DNA of 40,549 bases from Spirochaetota bacterium (GTDB lineage: Bacteria > Spirochaetota > UBA4802 > UBA5368), in NCBI GenBank assembly GCA_004297825.1, contig SCSX01000073.1:1-40549 (forward strand). Reading direction: 5' to 3'. Shown piece after piece: positions 34,173 through 40,549 of the stretch (the first letter of the stretch is position 1; each line of letters opens with the position of its first letter). Made by a program: the position numbers and the translations under genes. The notes under the pieces were generated by a model. The model was given only the letters and a program-made list of their open reading frames with translations, searched no databases and was not told the DNA's origin.

Positions 34173-35363
34173 GTGAAACTCTCATTGGTACACAAGAACA
34201 GCCCCGAATCACAGCTCGCGGAAGCGGCGAAGGCGATCCCCCCGTCGGGGATTCGCAAATTTTTCGACATTGTATATTCCATGCCCGATTGCATTTCCCT
34301 GGGCGTGGGCGAGCCGGATTTCGTCACGCCCTGGCGCATTTCCGATACGGGAATCCTGGCAATACGGGATGGAAACACGCATTATACCTCCAACCGGGGC
34401 CTCCTGGAATTGCGCACCCTGATCGCCGAAACCCTTGAAACCGGGCTTGGCGCCGGGTACGATCCCGAGACGGAAATCGTCGTCACCATGGGCGTTTCGC
34501 AGGGGCTGGACATCGCGCTACGCACCCTGGTGAACCCGGGGGACGAGGTTATCATTTTCGAGCCCTGCTACGTCTCGTATGCGTCCACGATTTCGCTGTC
34601 GCACGGGGTCGCGGTCAAGGTGCCCGCGTTGTTTGAAGAGGAGTTTCGCGTAAACACGGAGCGCCTGAAAAAAGCCATCACCCCGAAAACGAAAGCGATA
34701 CTGCTCAATTATCCCGCGAATCCCACCGGGGCGAGCATGGGGCTGGAAACGCTCCAGGAGATCGCGGCGCTGGCGATTCGGCACAACCTTATCGTGCTTT
34801 CCGATGAAATCTACTCTTCCATAATTTACGCGAAAAAACACCTTTCGATCGCGTCCCTGCCCGGCATGAAAGAGCGTACCGTGTACCTGAACGGCTTCTC
34901 GAAATCGTACGCGATGACGGGGTGGCGCCTGGGGTACGTGGCTGCGCCGAAATACTTCATCGACGTAATGCTCAAGATCCACCAGTACACGGCCCTCTGC
35001 GCGCCGTCGCTCTCACAGTACGCGGGTATCGAGGCGCTGGAAAAGGCGTCAAAGGACGTGGCGCGCATGGGCGCAGAGTATACCCGCCGGCGGAATTTCA
35101 TCGCGCACCGCTTCAACGAAATCGGGCTGCCGTGCCTTTTCCCGGAGGGGGCGTTTTACGTTTTCCCGAAGATCTCGTCCACGGGGCTCGATTCGGAGGA
35201 ATTCGCGATGAGACTCCTGAAGGCCGAAAAAGTGGCCGTGGTGCCGGGATCGGTGTTTGGGGCCCCCGGGGAGGGGCACATACGGTGTTCCTTCGCGACT
35301 TCGATGGAGAACATCGCCGAGGCGATGAAGCGCATCGAAAAATTCGTTAAATCGCCGTCGTGA
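34173..35363 (+). CDS. Class I pyridoxal-phosphate aminotransferase
   Basis: A 396-residue fold-type I aminotransferase. IPPSGIRKFFDIV at about residue 22 is the usual opening of the aromatic/aspartate subgroup. ISLGVGEPDF, LLNYPANPTGA and the PLP-binding Lys244 in NGFSKSYAMTGWRLGY are conserved; RCSFATS near the end holds the carboxylate-binding arginine. It could supply arylpyruvates to the IOR enzyme encoded elsewhere in the window, but an aspartate, alanine or branched-chain substrate is as likely. The start is GTG 34173 with AAGGA nearby. The NYN gene follows four bases after the stop. The 84 bases upstream show only weak AT-rich promoter-like sequence. Confidence 0.9.
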   Translation: MKLSLVHKNSPESQLAEAAKAIPPSGIRKFFDIVYSMPDCISLGVGEPDFVTPWRISDTGILAIRDGNTHYTSNRGLLELRTLIAETLETGLGAGYDPETEIVVTMGVSQGLDIALRTLVNPGDEVIIFEPCYVSYASTISLSHGVAVKVPALFEEEFRVNTERLKKAITPKTKAILLNYPANPTGASMGLETLQEIAALAIRHNLIVLSDEIYSSIIYAKKHLSIASLPGMKERTVYLNGFSKSYAMTGWRLGYVAAPKYFIDVMLKIHQYTALCAPSLSQYAGIEALEKASKDVARMGAEYTRRRNFIAHRFNEIGLPCLFPEGAFYVFPKISSTGLDSEEFAMRLLKAEKVAVVPGSVFGAPGEGHIRCSFATSMENIAEAMKRIEKFVKSPS

Positions 35364-35367
35364 AACA

Positions 35368-35874
35368 ATGGCCTACCTTGTCGACGGTTTCAACCTGATC
35401 TACAAGTTCCCGGACCTGGAAAGCCTTATGTACGAGCATATGCTCTACGAAGCCAGGCTGGGCCTGCTCCGGAAATTAAAGGAATACATGAAGATCACGA
35501 GCGCGAAGGTGATCGTGGTGTTCGACGGGAAAAAGGAGAAGGCGCTGGAGATCAAAAGCGAGCGGTTCGGCTCGATCGACGTCTATTACTCGCTGGAATA
35601 CTCGGCGGATTTCCTGATCAAGCAATTCGTGAAGAAGGACCCGAATCCGCGGATGATCACCGTGGTGACCTCGGACAAGGATATTATCGGGTACGTGACG
35701 CGGTACCGCGCCAAGGTGCAGTCGAGCGAGGAGTTCGCGGAGCACATGAACAAGACCGTCCGGAAATGGATCGAAGAGCGGACACCGGAAAAGGATGAAA
35801 ATCCCGTGCTCAGCGACGAGGAGCTTGGCTTCTGGGAGCGCCTTTTCAAGGGCAGGAAACAGCCGCCGTCTTAA
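35368..35874 (+). CDS. YacP-type NYN domain ribonuclease
   Basis: A 168-residue NYN (PIN-like) nuclease related to B. subtilis YacP/Rae1, a ribosome-associated mRNA endonuclease. Acidic metal-binding positions are in YLVDGFNLIYK (Asp6), IVVFDGKKEK and VVTSDKDIIGYV. The C-terminal 40 or so residues are charged. It follows the aminotransferase by four bases and shares bases of its stop codon with the convergent activator gene. Rae1-like cleavage of mRNA on the ribosome would complement tmRNA function, but that link is only inferred. Confidence 0.85.
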   Translation: MAYLVDGFNLIYKFPDLESLMYEHMLYEARLGLLRKLKEYMKITSAKVIVVFDGKKEKALEIKSERFGSIDVYYSLEYSADFLIKQFVKKDPNPRMITVVTSDKDIIGYVTRYRAKVQSSEEFAEHMNKTVRKWIEERTPEKDENPVLSDEELGFWERLFKGRKQPPS

Positions 35875-36635
35875 CCGGCGGCGATCACCGCGGCGCCGAT
35901 CGCGCCGTTCTCCTGGGCGAACCGGGATATCACGATCGGGAAGCCCAGCTTTTTTTCCAGGGCTCGTGCCACGCCCAGGTTCTTCGCCACACCCCCCGTC
36001 ATCATCAGGGGCTCCGTAACGCCCACCCGGCGCGCCATGGAAACGACGCGCGCGGCGATCGACTCATGAATTCCCGCGATGATATCGTTTCGGGCCTCGC
36101 CGCGGGAGATTAACGAAATCACTTCAGATTCCGCGAATACCGTGCACAGATTGCTTATTTTAGAAGGCTCCCTGGATTCCAGGGACAGGGCCCCGAACTC
36201 GTCAAGATCTACCTCCAGGGCGCGCGCCATCACCTCGAGAAAGCGCCCCGTGCCCGCGGCGCATTTATCGTTCATGGTGAAATCCCTCACCTTCCCGCGC
36301 TCGTCGAGCGCGATCGCCTTGCTGTCCTGTCCGCCGATATCGATGATGGACCTGATGTTCGGGTCCAGGTAGTGGGCGCCGGCCGCATGGCAGGTGATCT
36401 CGGTCACCGAGGTATCCGCGATCTTGAGGGCGTTGCGCCCGTAGCCGGTCGAGATCAGGCGCGCAACGGCACCCCGTTCCAGCCCGAGATCGCGCAGAAG
36501 CTCGTCATACACCTTTGCTCCCGCCGATTCCGCGTGGTAGCCTGTGAAGCCCACCCTGGTCCCGAGCAGCTTCCCGTCGTCGAGAAGAGCCGCCTTGGTG
36601 GTGATGGATCCGATATCGACACCCGCGGTAATCAT
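35871..36635 (-). CDS. 2-hydroxyacyl-CoA dehydratase activator (BadF/HgdC family)
   Basis: A 254-residue ATPase of the ASKHA type. MITAGVDIGSITTKAALLDD is the phosphate-1 region, IIDIGGQDSKAI the phosphate-2, and MMTGGVAKNLGV the adenosine motif. Cys125 (NDKCAAGTG) and Cys164 (NLCTVFAESEVI) are the two cysteines that hold a [4Fe-4S] cluster at the dimer interface in HgdC. It uses ATP to push one electron into a dehydratase or reductase. No dehydratase subunits are in the window. The start at ATG 36635 overlaps the stop of the upstream esterase gene (ATGA). Candidate partners are aryl-lactyl-CoA dehydratase, benzoyl-CoA reductase or 2-hydroxyglutaryl-CoA dehydratase encoded elsewhere. Confidence 0.9.
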   Translation of the reverse strand: MITAGVDIGSITTKAALLDDGKLLGTRVGFTGYHAESAGAKVYDELLRDLGLERGAVARLISTGYGRNALKIADTSVTEITCHAAGAHYLDPNIRSIIDIGGQDSKAIALDERGKVRDFTMNDKCAAGTGRFLEVMARALEVDLDEFGALSLESREPSKISNLCTVFAESEVISLISRGEARNDIIAGIHESIAARVVSMARRVGVTEPLMMTGGVAKNLGVARALEKKLGFPIVISRFAQENGAIGAAVIAAG

Positions 36636-37534
36636 CGGGCGAGTGTTTTGTCGAAGAAGGAAAGCACGTCGCCGGTCATAAGGCGCCAGTACACCCATCC
36701 GTGCGACATTTGGGGGAGCTCCTGGAATTCCAGCGGGAATTTCCCGGGGCTCTGCTTTCGAAGCTGCCTGATTTTCATGCCCAGGAGTTGGGACTGCTCA
36801 ATGGGTATATCCCTGTCCTTGAATCCATGCGCCAGGTACACCGGCGTATCGGCGAGATTCGCGGCAAGCTCCATGATGTTGTCGTCCTTTTCCCATCGTT
36901 CCTTGAAACCGGCGTAGGGTCCATACACGGTCGGGAGCAGCGGGTTGCCCGTCATCACCGAGGTGTCATAGTAGCCGGAGATGCCCGCGGCAGACTGGAA
37001 CAGGTCAGGGTGCAGGCTTGCCATAAGAAGCGCCCCGCGCCCGCCCGTCGACACGCCCATGATGCCGGTGTGCGACCTCGAGCGCGCGAGTCCGTAGTTT
37101 TCCCTGAGAAAGGGGAGGAGCACGGCCGTTATCCAGCTTCCCCCGGGCTGCGGGTTCCATTTTACCTGGGTCTCGGGATAATACCTGGTTTCGTAAAGGG
37201 TCGCACCCATGTCGGGACATACGATGGCGATGCCGAACTCCTCGGCGAATTTCTGTATTTCGGTGTTGGCGCCCCACTCGGTGAAATTGCCGCGATAGCC
37301 GTGGAGCGCGATAAGCGTACGGCGTTCGCCGGTTTCGCTCAGGGTGCGGGGAATGTAGATGCGCAGGGGCACCCCCTGCCCCGGCGCGTCCGCTGGACCC
37401 ACGACTTTTATGGTATCGATCCAGAGGCCCCGTGCTTCAATGCGCGGCAGTGAAGAGCGGGAAGCGCCGCACCGGAAAAGCATGAAAATGAGCAGCAGGC
37501 ATGCTGATGCTCTGGAAGCGAATCGGACACCCAT
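36632..37534 (-). CDS. Exported esterase, D-family alpha/beta hydrolase
   Basis: A 300-residue protein with an N-terminal export signal (ASACLLLIFMLFRCGAS). Cys22 could be lipidated, although Arg at -1 makes an unusual lipobox. The enzyme part resembles esterase D and feruloyl esterases: RRTLIALHGYRGN, nucleophile Ser162 in GVSTGGRGALL, a likely acid in HGFKDRDIP and His in QMSHGW. It should act in the periplasm or at the surface on an ester; the substrate is unknown. ATG 37534 has GGAGGGG six bases upstream. A longer frame from further upstream would lack a signal at its N-terminus and is rejected. Its stop overlaps the activator gene, so the two are coupled. Confidence 0.82.
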   Translation of the reverse strand: MGVRFASRASACLLLIFMLFRCGASRSSLPRIEARGLWIDTIKVVGPADAPGQGVPLRIYIPRTLSETGERRTLIALHGYRGNFTEWGANTEIQKFAEEFGIAIVCPDMGATLYETRYYPETQVKWNPQPGGSWITAVLLPFLRENYGLARSRSHTGIMGVSTGGRGALLMASLHPDLFQSAAGISGYYDTSVMTGNPLLPTVYGPYAGFKERWEKDDNIMELAANLADTPVYLAHGFKDRDIPIEQSQLLGMKIRQLRKQSPGKFPLEFQELPQMSHGWVYWRLMTGDVLSFFDKTLAR

Positions 37535-37714
37535 CTTGAACCCCTCCGGAACCCGTTGCAGAATGTGGCAATCGAATACATTTATTGTATATTTTAACCA
37601 CAATAATCAACGATTTTTTAACCTGCGCGCGGGCCGGGGAACGGGCAATTTTTTATTTACGGGATTCATGCGCGTGCTAGCGTGTGGCCCGAATCGGGTA
37701 AACGGAGACAGGGT
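37535..37714. promoter_or_regulatory. Divergent AT-rich intergenic region
   Basis: These 180 bases separate the minus-strand esterase from the plus-strand exported protein. The AT-rich block at about 37570-37620 must hold the esterase promoter; candidates such as TTGATT with TACAAT have a short 15-base spacer, so I do not fix one. No convincing plus-strand promoter and no gene were found. Confidence 0.35.
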
Positions 37715-38158
37715 ATGCGACGTATAGTGGTGGTATTGATTCTCTTCATGGCGCTGGGCGCGCAGGCGGACACGCTCAAGCTCGATTCGGTGTTCGGATC
37801 GTGGCAGCTCATGTACAGGGGCAACTACGGGTATGCGTTTCATTTTTTTCCGGATTACCGGACGGTGATAATGGTCTACCTGGGAAATCACGCGGTGGTG
37901 TTCAAGGGGGTGTACACGAGCGAGGAGGATTCAAGGGTCAGGGTGAACGTCTACGAGATGAAGGACGACATGAACCCATCCTCCCCGGATCTCGCGGGCG
38001 GCTTTCAGAAGGTGGCCTCGACATACTTCCTGTTTGGCGCGAGCGTGAACGGGAGCGGCAGGGGAGCCGAGATGTCCCTTTACCCCGTGCGCGTGATTAT
38101 CGATGGAAATAATTCCGAGGGCTATTTCGAGCCCGAGATAAGGCTCCAGCGGAACTGA
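37715..38158 (+). CDS. Small exported protein of unknown function
   Basis: A 147-residue exported protein. MRRIVVVLILFMALGAQA is a signal peptide, with cleavage before DTLKL. The mature part begins LDSVFGSWQLMYRGNYGYAF and looks like a small beta barrel similar in style to lipocalin-like 'WD' secreted proteins, but no family is assigned. I chose ATG 37715 because it opens directly on the signal peptide and has GGAG upstream; an ATG further up would put a hydrophilic stretch first. The alpha/beta hydrolase follows three bases later. Confidence 0.75.
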   Translation: MRRIVVVLILFMALGAQADTLKLDSVFGSWQLMYRGNYGYAFHFFPDYRTVIMVYLGNHAVVFKGVYTSEEDSRVRVNVYEMKDDMNPSSPDLAGGFQKVASTYFLFGASVNGSGRGAEMSLYPVRVIIDGNNSEGYFEPEIRLQRN

Positions 38159-38161
38159 TCG

Positions 38162-38923
38162 ATGGGGGTTCCGCCGGCGGAGGAGATATCATTTTCGAAT
38201 AACAAGGGCCAGGTCCTCCCGGGACGGATATATCTGCCCCCGACGCCTTCCACGAGCGCGCTCATTTTTTCACACGGGTTTTATTCCTCGAAGGACGCGA
38301 CGAAGATCGTGTCCATGGCCCCTTCGTTCGCCGCCGCCGGCTTCAACGTTCTCGCCTTCGATTTTTCCTTCATTTGCACGCCGGGGATATTCCCCGATTT
38401 TTCGATTTTACAGGAGGTCGAGGACCTGCGCGCGGCCGCCGGCTTCATGCGGGATCGGGGCATCGAGGAACTGCACCTCATGGGATCGAGCATGGGCGGC
38501 GTCGTTGCGCTGCTCTGCGCGTCCGAAACCGGCGCGGGGATCAGGAGCCTGGTCTGCATCGCCACGCCCGTGAGGCTCGGGGAGCTTCTTCAAAAAGACA
38601 CAGGCCTCGCGATCCGCGACCTCCCCGCGGAGGGGATGACGGCAATCGACGGGGTTCCGATAAAAAATTCATTTTTCAGGGAGGCCGCGGGTATCGACGT
38701 GCAGGCAAAGGCCGGCCGGATAAACGCGCCCACGCTCGTGATCCACGGCACGGATGACGCCGTGGTGGATTTCGGGGACGCCGCCCTGCTCATGCGCGCC
38801 CTTGCGGGAGAAAAAAAGCTCATCGAGATCAAGGGCGGCGACCACAACCTCACACGCGCGGACCACCTTGAGCGCCTGCGCGCCGAATCGCTGGAATGGC
38901 TCCGGCTCCATTCCGGACGCTGA
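38162..38923 (+). CDS. Cytoplasmic alpha/beta hydrolase
   Basis: A 253-residue alpha/beta hydrolase of the dienelactone/esterase style. SALIFSHGFYSSKDATK holds the oxyanion region, Ser110 in MGSSMGG is the nucleophile, HGTDDAVV contains the acid and GGDHNL the histidine. There is no signal peptide. It is co-oriented with the preceding small exported protein and ends three bases from the convergent HMGL-Cache gene, with no terminator seen. Its substrate is unknown. Confidence 0.9.
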   Translation: MGVPPAEEISFSNNKGQVLPGRIYLPPTPSTSALIFSHGFYSSKDATKIVSMAPSFAAAGFNVLAFDFSFICTPGIFPDFSILQEVEDLRAAAGFMRDRGIEELHLMGSSMGGVVALLCASETGAGIRSLVCIATPVRLGELLQKDTGLAIRDLPAEGMTAIDGVPIKNSFFREAAGIDVQAKAGRINAPTLVIHGTDDAVVDFGDAALLMRALAGEKKLIEIKGGDHNLTRADHLERLRAESLEWLRLHSGR

Positions 38924-38926
38924 ATA

Positions 38927-40549
38927 TCAGACCACGTCCGTTTCTTCCTCTATCTTCGCGAAATCCTCGAAACGAATATCGAGCCCCAGGATGCCGATGA
39001 TCTCGTCTTCATCGTCGGTGATGGGTCCCGATACCGTGATCGAGAGCATGTTGATGATCTTTGAAACATAGATTTCGGACACGTAGATCTTGCCGGACTT
39101 CATGACCTGGATGAACCAGTCGCGGTCGGCGTAGTTGGTGTCGATCAGGTTCTTGTCGTACTTGGACTTGTCCGCGATCTGCGTGATGTGACGGGTGATC
39201 TTCTCGCCCTGCGTATCGACCACATAGGCGAAGCAGATGAACGGGTCCTTGTTCACGAGCTCGGCGAGCACCTCCTCCTGCGTTTCCGCCTTCATGGACT
39301 TGATGTCCGGGTGATCGAGATACTTTTGCAGCAGCGCCTCGGCGAATTTCTGCTCGCGCATCTTGATACGGTCGAACTCGGAAATGAAATAGAGCGGGAG
39401 GTGCTTGCGCGCGAGTTTTTCGAGCTCTTCGTTCGACATCGAGGTCTCCCGTCCCGCCTCGTACTGCTTCAAAATCTCCTTGTGGATGCGCATGATGCCG
39501 GGATCTTTCTTGCCGACGGCCTTTTCCCCCATGAGTCCCAGGTGGCTGTTGATCCACTTGGAAATGCCGGCGGCCCCGCTCTTGTCGGTGATGGCGATCG
39601 CGATGGGGCGCCGCAGAAGCTTCTCGGTATTGAATATGTTGTAGATTTCCTCGTTCTTCACGAGCCCGTCCACGTGGATGCCGGCGCGTGTCACGTTGAA
39701 ATCGGCTCCCACGAACGGATAATTTTCGGGGATGCGGAAGCCGATGGATTCGAAATAATGGGCCATGTCGGTGATGGCGGTCAGGTCGATGCCGTCGTCG
39801 TCGCCGGTGAGCGAGATGTACTCGACGACCATGGCCTCGAGCGGCGTGTTCCCGGTCCGCTCACCGAAACCCAGGAGGGTGGAATTCACCGTTTCACAGC
39901 CGTACATCCAGGCATAGGTCGCGTTCGTGAAGCCTCGGTGGAAATCGTTGTGTCCGTGCCATTCAAGGTACTCGCCCGGAAACCCGCCCTCGTCGATGAT
40001 CGCGCGAATGAGCCTGGGCACAGAACGCGGCAGTCCCGCCATGGGATAGGTCACGCCGTAGCCCATGGTGTCGCAGAGACGGACCTTTACGGGCAGCTTG
40101 CCCTGTTCCATGATCTGGACGAGTTTCTGAATGAAGGGAACGACGAAGCCGTAAATGTCCCCGCGCGTGATGTCCTCGAAGTGGAGCCGCGGAATTATGT
40201 TGTTCTCGAGGGCCGCGTACACGATTTCGAGATAGTCGTTCATCGCCTCTTTGCGCGTCTTGTTCAGCTTGAGAAATATGTGATAGTCCGATACGGAGGT
40301 GAGAATTCCCGTCTCCTCGATCTGCATCTGTTTCACGAGATCGAAATCCTTTTTGCTCGCCCGTATCCACGAGGTGATCCTGGGATACTTGTGGTCCAGC
40401 GAGCGGCACGCCTCGACCGCTTCCCGGTCCTTCGCGGTGTACAGGAAGAACTCCGAATGGGAGATGAGGCCGCTCGGCCCGGAGAGACGGTGAAGGAACT
40501 GGAATATTTTTTGTATCTGGTCCACGGAATACGGCGGGCGTGCCAGATT
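38927..40549 (-). CDS. HMGL-family synthase with C-terminal Cache-like domain (5' end cut by window)
   Basis: The gene continues past the right edge; the visible 540 codons begin NLARPPYSVDQIQ, matching the segment after the DTTFRDGQQ motif in relatives, so only a short N-terminus is missing. The barrel is of the citramalate/isopropylmalate/homocitrate synthase type: EFFLYTAKDREAVEAC, metal-binding histidines in WHGHNDFHRG, and AGIHVDGLVKNEEIYNIF. After about visible residue 430 comes a separate domain with VNKDPFICFAYVVDTQGEK, then YADRDWFIQVMKSGKIYVSE and GILGLDIRFEDF, which is the pattern of Cache sensor domains. The protein lacks membrane segments in the visible part, so ligand sensing would be cytoplasmic. 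The reaction is unknown; this subgroup is often misnamed in databases. It ends near the convergent hydrolase. Confidence 0.8.
   Translation of the reverse strand, partial: NLARPPYSVDQIQKIFQFLHRLSGPSGLISHSEFFLYTAKDREAVEACRSLDHKYPRITSWIRASKKDFDLVKQMQIEETGILTSVSDYHIFLKLNKTRKEAMNDYLEIVYAALENNIIPRLHFEDITRGDIYGFVVPFIQKLVQIMEQGKLPVKVRLCDTMGYGVTYPMAGLPRSVPRLIRAIIDEGGFPGEYLEWHGHNDFHRGFTNATYAWMYGCETVNSTLLGFGERTGNTPLEAMVVEYISLTGDDDGIDLTAITDMAHYFESIGFRIPENYPFVGADFNVTRAGIHVDGLVKNEEIYNIFNTEKLLRRPIAIAITDKSGAAGISKWINSHLGLMGEKAVGKKDPGIMRIHKEILKQYEAGRETSMSNEELEKLARKHLPLYFISEFDRIKMREQKFAEALLQKYLDHPDIKSMKAETQEEVLAELVNKDPFICFAYVVDTQGEKITRHITQIADKSKYDKNLIDTNYADRDWFIQVMKSGKIYVSEIYVSKIINMLSITVSGPITDDEDEIIGILGLDIRFEDFAKIEEETDVV

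Noticed and set aside
34151-34177. An 8-codon frame overlapping the aminotransferase GTG start
   Set aside because: It is too short and probably arises by chance from the purine-rich ribosome-binding region.

Overview
The window looks like chromosomal DNA of a GC-rich, probably anaerobic or facultative member of the Spirochaetota. The best clues are a radical SAM protein of the type named 'spiro-SPASM', several lipoproteins, a LysM lipoprotein, a C-terminal-Phe outer-membrane barrel, a citramalate-type isoleucine pathway and a ComFB-domain protein. The assignment is an inference; no rRNA or marker gene is present. I see no phage, transposon, CRISPR array or tRNA. The only structured RNA gene is tmRNA (ssrA, 705-1054), with a clear sigma70-type promoter and the encoded tag (A)NNDYALAA.

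Layout. 1-1688: an exported protein, a terminator, tmRNA and a convergent lipoprotein. 1702-7246: an aryl-ketoacid module. On the minus strand paaK, an ACT-domain gene, iorA and iorB run together; facing away is the alpha subunit of an ADP-forming acyl-CoA synthetase. Together they would oxidise indolepyruvate or phenylpyruvate to aryl-acetyl-CoA and interconvert it with the free acid. The IorA is short and lacks the usual ferredoxin domain. 7314-11091: a PAS/ATPase signalling protein, a Nudix hydrolase and a PlsC-acyltransferase/alpha-beta-hydrolase fusion. 11096-15527 (minus): lon, a ComFB-domain gene and an outer-membrane protein, with overlapping or abutting ends. 15629-19171 (minus): an aldehyde dehydrogenase, a membrane-anchored glutamine amidotransferase, a HAD phosphatase and a DUF985 cupin.

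19260-28661 (plus): GDPD, then a long tightly packed run of cimA, murI, a SurA/PpiC chaperone, spiro-SPASM, SpsF-like, SpsG-like and aconitase. The three middle genes look like a nucleotide-sugar or glycan module, and the N-terminus of the radical SAM protein resembles its SpsF neighbour. 28658-29432 (minus): an HNH endonuclease preceded by promoter, 30-codon ORF and intrinsic terminator, an attenuator-like arrangement. 29599-35874 (plus): LysM lipoprotein, exported protein, a GlpX-like protein that has lost most of its catalytic metal ligands, transaldolase, a 57-residue membrane protein, an aminotransferase and a NYN ribonuclease. 35871-37534 (minus): a 2-hydroxyacyl-CoA dehydratase activator coupled to an exported esterase. 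37715-38923 (plus): an exported protein and a hydrolase. The minus strand from 38927 runs off the window edge with an HMGL-family synthase carrying a C-terminal Cache-like sensor domain.

The best candidates for something new are the GlpX pseudoenzyme, the spiro-SPASM/SpsF/SpsG module, the HMGL-Cache fusion, the attenuated HNH gene and the lon-ComFB coupling. All functional claims rest on reading motifs by eye; no database search was run.
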